Below are positions 8,125 through 15,716 of a stretch of 64,000 nt of DNA, one piece after another. The translations under genes and the position numbers were made by a program. Numbering within the stretch: position 1 is the first letter of the stretch; each line of letters begins with the position of its first letter. The notes under the pieces are model-generated. The model worked only from the letters and a program-made list of their open reading frames with translations, was not told where the DNA came from and did no database searches. The stretch comes from an uncultured Polaribacter sp. (lineage in GTDB: Bacteria; Bacteroidota; Bacteroidia; Flavobacteriales; Flavobacteriaceae): NCBI GenBank assembly GCA_943788865.1, contig CALSRX010000002.1, forward strand, positions 434,001 to 498,000, in the 5' to 3' direction.

Positions 8125-8174
8125 GCTAGCGCGAGCAAAAATGTGCACAATGGCTAGTGCGAGCGTCACGCTCG
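8125..8174. repeat. REP-like palindromic repeat
   Basis: GCTAGCGCGAGC at 8125-8136 recurs with one change as GCTAGTGCGAGC at 8153-8164, and the second copy runs into the perfect palindrome CGAGCGT-C-ACGCTCG at 8160-8174. The block is markedly GC-rich for this genome. Such units in bacteria are usually dispersed extragenic palindromes mobilised by RAYT-type transposases; none is visible in the window. Confidence 0.6.
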
Positions 8175-8197
8175 TACCCATAAAGCAAGCCACACCC

Positions 8198-8228
8198 AAA
8201 ACTACAACCCTAAAAAAGTTGTAGTTTT
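8198..8228. terminator. Bidirectional intrinsic terminator
   Basis: AAAACTACAAC (8198-8208) pairs perfectly with GTTGTAGTTTT (8218-8228) around a 9-base loop, followed by a T-run on the plus strand and preceded by A residues. It separates the minus-strand remnant and repeat from the adhesin fragment at 8232. Confidence 0.8.
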
Positions 8229-8231
8229 TTT

Positions 8232-8574
8232 AAGGAATACTTATATTCAGCATATGGCTATCTAGCATTATCTAAAATTACTACAGGTCAAATGAACACT
8301 GCTTCGGGTGCTTATGCTTTATACTTTACTGCTGCTGGAAGTTATAATACAGCATCAGGAGAGACTTCAATGCGCAATAATACTGATGGGGATTTTAATA
8401 CTGCTTCTGGTTATGCTGCTTTATATACTAACAGTTCAGGTAATTATAACATTGCTATTGGAGGAGCTTCATTATTTGCAAATACTACAGGGAATATGAA
8501 CTCTGCAAATGGCTATCAAACATTAAGATTTAACAATACTGGGAATGAAAATTCTACACAAGGATACCAGTCAC
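8232..8574 (+). pseudogene. Fragment of a second tail-fibre/YadA-like adhesin gene
   Basis: The open frame reads SAYGYLALSKITTGQMNTAS and then NTASGETSM, NTASGYAALYTNSSG, NIAIGGASLF, NSANGYQTLR, NENSTQGYQS. These are the same head repeats as residues 365-470 of the intact adhesin at 5560-7890, but of a different version. There is no signal peptide, promoter or start; the frame is open upstream of the first Met at 8292 to the terminator at 8198-8228, so the 5' part was lost. At 8575 it is cut by the left end of an IS6-like element, and the frame then ends at a stop at 8589-8591. It is either a dead remnant or a silent cassette. Confidence 0.75.
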
Positions 8575-8835
8575 GGTTCTGTCGCATCTAAAATAACTCT
8601 CTCCCTTTAAGTTTTTTAAATCACTCCATTTATGAATACCAAAGGTCACTGCTTCCCCAAATCAATTATTCTTCAAGCTGTTTACTTCAAATTAAGATTC
8701 AGTTTAAGCTATAGAGATGCAGAAGAACTTCTATATATAAGAGGTGTAAAAGTGGATCATGCCACTATTCAACGGTGGGTATTTAAGTTCACACCCCTTA
8801 TTGAACAACAATTCAGAAAATGGTATGGAAGAAAC
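8575..8835 (+). mobile_element. Truncated IS6-family insertion sequence with 5' part of its transposase
   Basis: GGTTCTGTCGCATC at 8575 resembles the terminal inverted repeat of IS6-family elements (GGTTCTGTTGCA type). At 8632 an ATG opens the transposase N-terminus: MNTKGHCFPKSIILQAVYFK, then FSLSYRDAEELL, IRGVKVDHATIQRWVFKFTP, all hallmarks of IS6/IS26-like DDE transposases. After about 62 residues the similarity ends (FRKWYGRNCS, stop at 8842-8844); the catalytic DDE domain and right inverted repeat are absent. The break leads straight into the upstream region of the recombinase at 8855, so the element is dead and marks a deletion junction near 8820-8840. Confidence 0.85.
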
Positions 8836-8854
8836 TGTTCCTGATCGATTTAAA

Positions 8855-9816
8855 ATGAATATTGCTGAAGCACTTGTTTATTTTGACCAATATCTAAAGG
8901 GAGATACACAATATGCACATTTAAAAAAAGAGGTATCAGATAAACATCGTAAGGAGTTAATTAAGTATTGTACGCTTTTTGCTAAATCTTTGAAAAATAA
9001 CCACAATCTCAGGAAGATGAAACCCGGGGATGTCAGAAATAATGACGTTTCTATTTTCTACAGACAATTGGAGATTAAATACCCTCACCCCAAAACCTTC
9101 AACAAGGTTTTAACGAGCATAACTTCTTTCTATAAGTTCTTGATCGAAATCGAAGAGTTAGATATCAAGAATCCATTTAAAAATTGTGTCAGAAAACAAG
9201 TGCTTACAGGTGATAATTTGATTTTAACCAAAGATGAGTTTGAGAAAATTATAGCAGCGGTAGAATCAAAGTCTTCATTTCAACAAACAAGAACCAATGG
9301 AAGAAGAGATTACGTGTATGCAACTTGGATGAATAACGCATTTAAACTCTTTCTACTTGTTGGTGGACGTAGAGAAGAAGTACTGAGTCTGAAATGGGAT
9401 GACATCATCCAAGGTAATAACGGAGTGCTATTTTTTCAATTTAGAAACCTAAAGGTTGAACGATTGGGGAATAAGAATACTCCTAAGAAGTTCTCCCCAA
9501 TTAACGAGGATATGATCAAATAAAGGGTAAAAATGTAAAACTCATCGATCCAGAGAATACCTATACAATTAATACCATCATGGAGAAAGTTTCTCGATCG
9601 TTCACCTATTTTAGAAAAGCAGTAGGTATCGAAACTCCATTTACTCTAAAACATCTGAGAAAAACATACCTTACCTGGGTATTTCATACCATGGGAAGTG
9701 ACACCAGATTATTGTCATCTCATACCTCAATGAAAGTTTTAGAAAACCACTACATCAATCCACTTCTATTAAACGTAGAAGAAGAAAAACTAATGAAGAT
9801 TAAAATATTTGGATAG
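8855..9816 (+). pseudogene. Tyrosine recombinase/integrase, frameshifted
   Basis: Two frames together encode a complete integrase of about 320 residues. The first (8855-9523) has a SAM-like core-binding domain (MNIAEALVYFDQYL..., KTFNKVLTSITSFYKFLIEI) and the first part of the catalytic domain with Arg in LLVGGRREEVLSLKWDD and a Lys in NLKVERLGNKNTPKKFSP. The second (from about 9520) carries HxxR in TLKHLRKTYLTW, His in LLSSHTSMKVLENHY and the Tyr of that motif. The total length is two more than a multiple of three, so one base is missing near 9515-9525 (...NEDMIK then stop; KGKNVKLIDPEN in the other frame). All catalytic residues survive, so inactivation is recent or an artefact. It reads toward the split tRNA gene 110 bases away, the position expected of the integrase of an element inserted there. 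Confidence 0.85.
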
Positions 9817-9928
9817 TCGTATTTTATCTAACACAAGAGTGTAGCACGTATAACACAAAAATGATTATATATTTGTAACTACTTGAAAATGAACCGATAA
9901 AAATGTGTGAATTTAGGTGGTAAGGAGT

Positions 9929-9967
9929 GTTATGAGCCCGACGAGCTACCTACTGCTCTATCCCGCG
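9929..9967 (-). pseudogene. 5' half of initiator tRNA-Met (CAT), cut after the anticodon loop
   Basis: Read on the minus strand from 9967, the sequence begins CGCGGGATAGAGCAG, has the D-arm of initiator tRNA (GGTAGCTCGTCGGG) and the anticodon loop CTCATAA with CAT at 9932-9934. Identity stops at about 9929: the expected 3' anticodon stem (CCCGA), variable loop and T-arm are absent and the following CACTCCTTACC does not pair. The acceptor stem cannot close. Insertion of an element at the anticodon loop, a usual tyrosine-recombinase site, is the likely cause. A functional copy must exist elsewhere. Confidence 0.85.
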
Positions 9968-9977
9968 ATTTGGACTG

Positions 9978-9985
9978 CAAAGATA
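9978..9985 (-). promoter_or_regulatory. -7 element of the truncated initiator tRNA gene
   Basis: TATCTTTG on the minus strand is a perfect TAnnTTTG element, 10 bases upstream of the tRNA 5' end at 9967. The promoter therefore survives although its gene is cut, and could still drive transcription into the island. The remaining spacer to era (9986-10095) is AT-rich without other features. Confidence 0.75.
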
Positions 9986-10095
9986 CAACCATTTTCTATT
10001 TCTTTCAAAAAAAATGAACTTTTATTTAAAAAAATCTTAAAATACTCATGGACAATATCCTATCTTTTAAAGGTGTAAAAAATCAAAAAACCAAC

Positions 10096-10103
10096 TATCT
10101 TTG
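10096..10103 (+). promoter_or_regulatory. -7 promoter element of era
   Basis: TATCTTTG is a perfect TAnnTTTG match and ends only four bases before the ATG at 10108. Transcription normally begins a few bases after this element, so the era message would have almost no leader. It also argues against the longer frame that starts at 10048. Confidence 0.8.
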
Positions 10104-10107
10104 CCCC

Positions 10108-10989
10108 ATGACACATAAAGCAGGTTTTGTAAATATTATTGGAAATCCCAATGTTGGTAAATCAACGTTAATGAATGCTTTGGTTGGTGAAAAATTATCA
10201 ATCATTACTTCTAAAGCGCAAACAACAAGACATCGAATTTTAGGGATTGTAAATGACGATGATTATCAAATTATTTTTTCTGATACTCCTGGAATTATTG
10301 AGCCTGCGTATCAATTACAAGAATCTATGATGGATTTTGTAAAATCGGCTTTTGAAGATGCCGATGTGTTAATTTACATGGTAGAAATTGGAGAAAAAGA
10401 ATTAAAGAGCGAAGCTTTCTTCAAAAAAATCATTAATAGTAAAATCCCTGTGATTCTTTTAATCAATAAAGTAGATACTTCTAACCAAGATGATGTAGAA
10501 GAAAAACTTTCGTATTGGAAAGAAAAAGTGCCAAACGCCTCTGTATTTATCATTTCTGCTCTAGAAAAATTTAATGTAGAAAATGTTTTTTACAAGATTA
10601 TTGAAATGCTGCCAGAATCACCTCCTTTTTATCCAAAAGATCAATTGACCGATAAACCTGAGCGCTTTTTTGTAAATGAAAAAATTAGAGAAAAAATTCT
10701 AATGCACTACAAAAAAGAAATTCCGTATTCTGTAGAAGTAGAGACCGAAGAGTTTTTTGAAGAAGAAAAAATTATACGAATTCGTTCTGTAATTATGGTT
10801 GAAAGAGATACGCAAAAAGGAATTATCATTGGACATAAAGGAGCCGCAATAAAGCGTATTGGAACAGAAGCAAGAAAAGATTTAGAACTGTTTTTTGAGA
10901 AAAAAGTGTTTTTAGAATTGTATGTAAAAGTGAATAAAAATTGGCGAAACGATAAAAATCAATTAAAGCGTTTCGGATATAAAGATTAG
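10108..10989 (+). CDS. era: GTPase Era, 16S rRNA maturation
   Basis: A 293-residue GTPase that binds the 3' end of 16S rRNA and helps assemble the 30S subunit. The G domain shows G1 GNPNVGKST (about residues 12-20), G3 DTPG, G4 NKVD; the C-terminal KH domain has the GxxG loop in IIIGHKGAAIKRIG near residue 240. Length equals the family norm with the ATG at 10108; an upstream in-frame ATG at 10048 would add 20 residues overlapping the promoter. It is convergent with the membrane protein gene at 10986-11495, overlapping by four bases. Confidence 0.97.
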   Translation: MTHKAGFVNIIGNPNVGKSTLMNALVGEKLSIITSKAQTTRHRILGIVNDDDYQIIFSDTPGIIEPAYQLQESMMDFVKSAFEDADVLIYMVEIGEKELKSEAFFKKIINSKIPVILLINKVDTSNQDDVEEKLSYWKEKVPNASVFIISALEKFNVENVFYKIIEMLPESPPFYPKDQLTDKPERFFVNEKIREKILMHYKKEIPYSVEVETEEFFEEEKIIRIRSVIMVERDTQKGIIIGHKGAAIKRIGTEARKDLELFFEKKVFLELYVKVNKNWRNDKNQLKRFGYKD

Positions 10990-11495
10990 TCTTTCCCTTC
11001 TAAAATTGAGGTCATCAAATCGTGTAAATCATCCATTTGATTGTGCCCTGTACTTTTACCTATTCTTCCTAAAAAATATAAGACGGCCCAAAGTATGGGC
11101 AAAAAAATTACCATCATAAGAGCTAGTATAAAATCTCTTTCTAAACTCCAATTTACATAGAGCATTACCGCAAAAATTAGAAAGGGTATTCCTACAATAA
11201 AATGGATAAACATAAACAAGGTCCATACTTGTGGTTTTGGACCAAAAAGACCTTTCAATATGCTTTTGTTGTTATCTGTTTCAACAATTTCCATATTTAA
11301 TTGCGGAGACCAAAAATGTTCTTCTTTTTTCGGAACATCAACAATAATATGTCCGTCAGAAAATCGACTCGGATTAGCGCAGTCTTTGGCTTTTAAAACC
11401 TTTTTAAATTTTTCAATTACTGTTTCGTAATTTTCATCTAAATCAATGGTGAATCTTGGTCTTAAAAAAACCACGCTGCTTGTTCTTTCTTTCAT
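10986..11495 (-). CDS. Hypothetical two-TM membrane protein
   Basis: A 169-residue protein. The N-terminal 85 residues are soluble and mixed (VVFLRPRFTIDLDENYETVI, ENPSRFSDGHIIVDVP-like segment), followed by two hydrophobic segments at about 90-115 (LFMFIHFIVGIPFLIFAVML) and 122-145 (FILALMMVIFLPILWAVLYF), and a polar tail (DDLHDLMTSILEGKD). This layout is seen in conserved flavobacterial proteins of unknown function. It ends within the era stop region. No catalytic motif is visible. Confidence 0.75.
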   Translation of the reverse strand: MKERTSSVVFLRPRFTIDLDENYETVIEKFKKVLKAKDCANPSRFSDGHIIVDVPKKEEHFWSPQLNMEIVETDNNKSILKGLFGPKPQVWTLFMFIHFIVGIPFLIFAVMLYVNWSLERDFILALMMVIFLPILWAVLYFLGRIGKSTGHNQMDDLHDLMTSILEGKD

Positions 11496-11539
11496 AAATA
11501 TATCTACTGTTTAACTCGTTGTGTATTTTAATAAAATTC

Positions 11540-11658
11540 TGTCAATTCGAGTGAATTTTACGATTGAAAATGAGTAACATTTATATCGAGAATACGATTT
11601 TTAACTTTAAAAAGTTCTCGATACAATTCTTCGTTCCTCTGAATCACTCGAACTGACA
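11540..11658. repeat. Intergenic inverted repeat with 15-bp near-perfect ends
   Basis: TGTCAATTCGAGTGA at 11540-11554 matches the reverse complement of TCACTCGAACTGACA at 11644-11658 at 14 of 15 positions. An inner pair, ATCGAGAAtacg / TTCTCGAT, lies between. The 119-base unit has the form of a non-autonomous (MITE-like) repeat; similar CGAGTGA/TCACTCG blocks are frequent between genes in Flavobacteriaceae. Confidence 0.7.
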
Positions 11659-11698
11659 TTTTGATTCAGTTTAGAATTGTAATTACAACGAGTAACAT

Positions 11699-12430
11699 TT
11701 AATCTGCCTTGTACGTCAACTTCATTGTAATTGAAGCAGTTTTTAATTTTGACGTGGTGTTAAAAGTACCGCCCCAAGAATAATCTTCTTTTGAATTCTG
11801 ACCAGTAATTTGAAATATACCCATGTTTGCAGAAATTAGATTTCCTAATTTTCCACCAGAATTTGCAGCAATATTATCAGCTCTTAATTTGGCATCAGAA
11901 GTGGCTTTAGAAATCATTTCTAATTTTAAATCTGCCAACTTCGTATAGTAATATCTAGGTGGTTGCGAATAAAACTCAATCCCTTTATTTAGTAATTCTG
12001 TAATTTCTCTAGAAATTTTTTCAATTTTTTCAACATCGTTAGAATCTACTTGTAAAGATTGAGTTAAAATATAACCCAAAAACTGTTCGCCTATATATTT
12101 TCCTTCTTTATTATAATTTGCTTTGGTGTTTTTTCTGCTGGTAACGGCTTTAAAAACCAATTCATTTGGTTTCACTCCTTTAGAAAATAAATAATCGGAA
12201 ATTATTTTCTTTGCACTTTCTAAATTGTTATATGCCAATTTAAGGTTTGTACTTTCGCTAGAAAAAGAACCTTCCCAGACTATTAAATCTGAAGTAAAAT
12301 CTGCGTTTCCTAATCCAGTAACGGAAATAATTCCGTCAGTATTGTTTCTATTTACAATAGAGTTTCCTTATAAAAATGCCGCAATTACAATAGCAATTGA
12401 AAAAATGATGGATGTAAAATTGTTTTTCAT
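11699..12430 (-). pseudogene. SIMPL (DUF541) domain protein with in-frame TAA at codon 21
   Basis: From the ATG at 12428-12430 the frame reads MKNNFTSIIFSIAIVIAAFL, meets TAA at 12368-12370, and continues in the same frame as GNSIVNRNNTDGIISVTGLG and the complete SIMPL domain to 11699. The N-terminal hydrophobic segment is the expected membrane anchor of these periplasmic proteins, so one substitution splits an otherwise intact gene of about 243 codons. The domain features SVTGLGNADF, VWEGSF, a repeated helix-strand pattern and the conserved AKLRADNIAANSGGKLGNL are all kept. The next in-frame ATG, at 12238, would lose the anchor and the first strands. It is divergent from der. Either a recent nonsense mutation or an error. 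Confidence 0.85.
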
Positions 12431-12483
12431 AGTATTAAAATTTATAACTCTCTAAATTTAAACAAATATCATTCCCTAATTAG

Positions 12484-12491
12484 TATCTTTG
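12484..12491 (+). promoter_or_regulatory. -7 promoter element of der
   Basis: TATCTTTG, a perfect TAnnTTTG element, lies 18 bases before the der ATG at 12510 in the 79-base divergent spacer with the SIMPL gene. No clear -33 TTG is seen at the expected distance. Confidence 0.75.
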
Positions 12492-12509
12492 CAAAAATAT
12501 TTTTTTTAG

Positions 12510-13823
12510 ATGAATAATAGTATAGTTGCCATTGTAGGAAGACCAAATGTAGGAAAATCGACTTTATTTAATCGATTGGTTCAACGTAGAGAAGCAATTG
12601 TAGATTCTGTTAGTGGAGTAACTAGAGATAGACACTATGGAAAATCTGACTGGAACGGAAAAGAATTTTCTGTTATTGATACAGGTGGATATGTAGTTGG
12701 TTCAGATGATATTTTCGAAGGTGAAATCCGTAAACAAGTTCAACTTGCATTAGATGAAGCAGATATTATTGTTTTTGTTGTTGATGTAGAACAAGGAATT
12801 ACTCCAATGGATTCTGAAGTTGCTAAATTGCTAAGAAAAGTAAAAAAACCTATTTTTATTGCTGTTAATAAAGTGGACAATGCTATGCGTGATGCAGATG
12901 CGGTTGAGTTTTATAATTTAGGTTTAGGAGAGTATCATACCATTTCATCTATCAACGGAAGTGGAACTGGAGAATTATTAGATGCAATTGCCGAAATAAT
13001 GCCAGAACCAGAAGAAGTAGATTTAGAAAAAGAAGAGCTACCAAGATTTGCTGTTGTTGGAAGACCAAATGCAGGAAAATCATCTTTTATAAATACCTTA
13101 ATTGGAGAAGATAGAAATATTGTAACCGATATTGCTGGAACCACAAGAGACTCTATAGATACAAAATACAATCGTTTTGGATTTGATTTTAATTTGGTTG
13201 ATACAGCCGGAATTAGAAAAAAATCAAAAGTAAAAGAAGATTTAGAGTTTTATTCGGTAATGCGTGCTGTTAGAACTATTGAATATTCTGACGTAATTAT
13301 TTTAATGATTGATGCTACTCGTGGTTTTGAAGGTCAAGATCAAAACATCTTTTGGTTGGCTGAAAAAAATAAAAAAGGAATTGTAATCTTAGTCAATAAA
13401 TGGGATCTAGTTGATAAAGAAACCAATACTGTTAGAGATTACGAAGCTGCCATTAGAAAAGAAATTGCACCGTTTACAGATGTGCCAATTATTTTTGTTT
13501 CTGTACTTACCAAACAACGTATTTTTAAAGCAATTGAAACTGCTGTAACGGTTTTTCAGAGCAGAAAAAACAGAATTACAACTAGCAAATTAAATGAAAC
13601 CATGCTAGAGATTATTAAAAATAATCCACCTCCAGCAATAAAAGGAAAATTTGTAAAAATTAAATACTGCATGCAATTGCCAACACCAACTCCGCAATTT
13701 GCTTTTTTCGCTAATTTACCTCAATATGTAAAAGACTCTTACAGAAGGTTTTTAGAAAATCAGATGCGAGAAATTTACGATTTTTCTGGGGTTCCAATTA
13801 TCATTTATTTTAGACAAAAGTAA
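12510..13823 (+). CDS. der: Ribosome biogenesis GTPase Der
   Basis: A 437-residue double GTPase needed for 50S subunit maturation. Two tandem G domains are visible: GRPNVGKST (residues 9-17) with DTGG and NKVD, and GRPNAGKSS (about 184-192) with DTAG and NKWD. The C-terminal KH-like domain ([40 protein letters not shown]) completes the protein at the normal length. It is a single gene with its own promoter, convergent with the HD-domain membrane protein nine bases downstream. Confidence 0.98.
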   Translation: MNNSIVAIVGRPNVGKSTLFNRLVQRREAIVDSVSGVTRDRHYGKSDWNGKEFSVIDTGGYVVGSDDIFEGEIRKQVQLALDEADIIVFVVDVEQGITPMDSEVAKLLRKVKKPIFIAVNKVDNAMRDADAVEFYNLGLGEYHTISSINGSGTGELLDAIAEIMPEPEEVDLEKEELPRFAVVGRPNAGKSSFINTLIGEDRNIVTDIAGTTRDSIDTKYNRFGFDFNLVDTAGIRKKSKVKEDLEFYSVMRAVRTIEYSDVIILMIDATRGFEGQDQNIFWLAEKNKKGIVILVNKWDLVDKETNTVRDYEAAIRKEIAPFTDVPIIFVSVLTKQRIFKAIETAVTVFQSRKNRITTSKLNETMLEIIKNNPPPAIKGKFVKIKYCMQLPTPTPQFAFFANLPQYVKDSYRRFLENQMREIYDFSGVPIIIYFRQK

Positions 13824-13831
13824 AATTCAAA

Positions 13832-14806
13832 CTAGGCATTTATTGCTTTAATTATAAAAAGAATTACTGAAACTATAATTCCTGCCAAGAAAACTATATA
13901 AGTATATTTTAGTATTCTACTTTTAGAATTAATTTTCTGACTCAATACATCTTGATTCAACTCTTGTTTTACTTTCAAAGGAAGTGCAACAACTAGAGCT
14001 AAAACAGCAGAAATCACATTAAACAAGAGAAAAATAAGTATTGGAATTAATACTTCTTGGTTTTTAGTTGTAGTATTCATTATATAATAACCAACTAACG
14101 ACACAAACAGAATTAACCCATTTACAGCTAGAATAATTGTTGCTTTTACTGTTAATGTGTTATGAGTTTGAAAAGAAGATTCAAAATTATTTTCAGTGGT
14201 TTTTTCGTTTAAAAGTTTCTTTTCAGTTTTTACCAGTTTTGCTAAGTTTTTATCTTTTCCATTTTGCCAATTTTCTTGCGCATAATTAGTGTAAAAACGA
14301 TGCTCTTTAACAAGGATGTTGATGTTCTTTTGGACCCACTCCAATTCAGAAGAATTAGTGTTGTAAAGCAGCTTTACTTCTTGTTTCAATAACTCATTTT
14401 TATCAATAAAGCTATTTTCAGCATAGTAAAATGAAACAGCATCTTTCATTATTTTCTCTAATACATCTTTAGCGGAAGCTTTGGTTTCTGTAACCCGAAT
14501 TAACCGAACAACATCCTCAATAATTGCATCATCGATGTTGTATTCCTCTAAAAATGTAATTGCAAAATTTACGCTAGCCTCTAAATAATTTTCCTTTCTA
14601 TTTACAAATCCAATATTATGAAACCAGGCAGCAAACAACAAAATATTAGCATCTACTTCAGAAATCTTTTCGCCCTCTATAAGTTCTTTTATAGAATTTA
14701 CAACTTGCTGGGTTTTTGATACATTATGAAACAAGTAATCTTTATTCAACTTTTCAGTTAATAAATTCAATACGTAGCTTTCTGTATTCAATAAAAACTT
14801 CTTCAT
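13832..14806 (-). CDS. Degenerate HD-domain membrane protein, Pycsar-effector-like
   Basis: A 324-residue protein. Residues about 5-190 follow the pattern of HD phosphohydrolases, but metal-binding positions are lost: the usual HNxxHT is HNVSKT (His27, Lys31) and the HD pair is His63-Asn64 in AAWFHNIGF. After a basic linker there are three hydrophobic segments near 220-245 (KATIILAVNGLILFVSLVGY), 255-280 and 297-320. The first two match the start of the DUF5706 membrane domain found in Pycsar effectors and in stand-alone flavobacterial proteins. No nucleotide cyclase gene is adjacent (der and the TPM genes flank it), so a defence role is not shown. It may be a nucleotide sensor that cannot cleave. 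Confidence 0.65.
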   Translation of the reverse strand: MKKFLLNTESYVLNLLTEKLNKDYLFHNVSKTQQVVNSIKELIEGEKISEVDANILLFAAWFHNIGFVNRKENYLEASVNFAITFLEEYNIDDAIIEDVVRLIRVTETKASAKDVLEKIMKDAVSFYYAENSFIDKNELLKQEVKLLYNTNSSELEWVQKNINILVKEHRFYTNYAQENWQNGKDKNLAKLVKTEKKLLNEKTTENNFESSFQTHNTLTVKATIILAVNGLILFVSLVGYYIMNTTTKNQEVLIPILIFLLFNVISAVLALVVALPLKVKQELNQDVLSQKINSKSRILKYTYIVFLAGIIVSVILFIIKAINA

Positions 14807-14894
14807 AAAAGAATTATTTCTACTAATATAAAAAATTTGAAGTGAAATCTTAACCGATCTGTACTTCAGTTAAAAAATAAAATGAATTTCTAGA

Positions 14895-15716
14895 TCACCA
14901 TCCACCAGAAGAACCTCCACCACCGAATCCGCCACCGCCGAATCCGCCGCCAAAGCCACCACCAAAACTTCCTCCTGATGATCTTCCGCCAAAGCTTCCG
15001 CTACCTCCAAAACCTCTTCCGGCATTGCTTAAAATGATAGCGTCTAAAATAGAAAAACCGCTTCTTCGTTTTCCGCCACCTCGTCCACCTCGGTTATTTT
15101 TATTAGAAAGAATGATAAATAAAATAATGAAAAAGATAATGGGTATTATTCTGAAGAAACTAGAGTCGGTATTCTTTTTACGTTTTCTATTTTCTTTAAA
15201 TTCCCCTTTTAGTGCTTTAAAAATAGCATCAGAACCTTTGTCTAACCCAGCATAATAATCGCCTTTTTTAAACTCTGGTGTGATGATGTTAACTCTAATA
15301 TCTGTAGAAATGTAATCGGTTAATAAATGTTCTACACCATACCCTGTTTGCAAACTTAATCTTCTATCGTCTTTGGCTACTAAAATAAAAACTCCGTTGT
15401 CTTTTCCTTTTTGCCCAATACCCCATTTTTGTGCCCAATTGGCAGCTAAAAAACCAACATCTTCTCCTTCTGTTCTTGAAATAATAGCAATTACTATTTG
15501 AGTAGAAGTTGAATCTGAATAGCGAATTAACTTTTGCTCTAGATTGCTTTTTTGACCTTTAGAAAGTAGTCCGATATAATCGTAGACACTGGTTTGTACT
15601 TTGGGTATATCCGGAATTTTATATTGCCCAACTACAGATTGAATCCATAAAAACCCAACAAAAAATAAAAATTTTGTTATTGTTAATTGTTTATTGTTGA
15701 TTGATTTTTGAATCAT
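14895..15716 (-). CDS. TPM domain protein with glycine-rich C-terminus (YgcG type)
   Basis: A 273-residue protein. A signal/anchor segment (residues about 15-31, KFLFFVGFLWIQSVVG) precedes a TPM domain at about 40-170 (VYDYIGLLSKGQKSNLEQKL, TQIVIAIISRTEGEDVGFLA, GVFILVAKDDRRLSLQTGYG), then a transmembrane segment (FFRIIPIIFFIILFIILSN) and a tail made almost wholly of Gly/Ser/Phe (GGSFGGGFGGGFGGGGFGGG). TPM proteins are linked to photosystem repair in plants and to envelope proteins of unknown role in bacteria. It overlaps the next TPM gene by four bases and belongs to a lemA-TPM-TPM operon, a conserved arrangement. Confidence 0.88.
   Translation of the reverse strand: MIQKSINNKQLTITKFLFFVGFLWIQSVVGQYKIPDIPKVQTSVYDYIGLLSKGQKSNLEQKLIRYSDSTSTQIVIAIISRTEGEDVGFLAANWAQKWGIGQKGKDNGVFILVAKDDRRLSLQTGYGVEHLLTDYISTDIRVNIITPEFKKGDYYAGLDKGSDAIFKALKGEFKENRKRKKNTDSSFFRIIPIIFFIILFIILSNKNNRGGRGGGKRRSGFSILDAIILSNAGRGFGGSGSFGGRSSGGSFGGGFGGGFGGGGFGGGGSSGGW

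Noticed and set aside
8027..8224. Plus-strand 65-codon frame over the REP-like repeat.
   Set aside because: It is antisense to the more protein-like minus-strand remnant and ends in the terminator hairpin.
14934..15010. GC-rich tandem CCGCC-type repeats, considered as a possible repeat array.
   Set aside because: They encode the Gly-rich tail of the TPM protein in frame and are explained by it.
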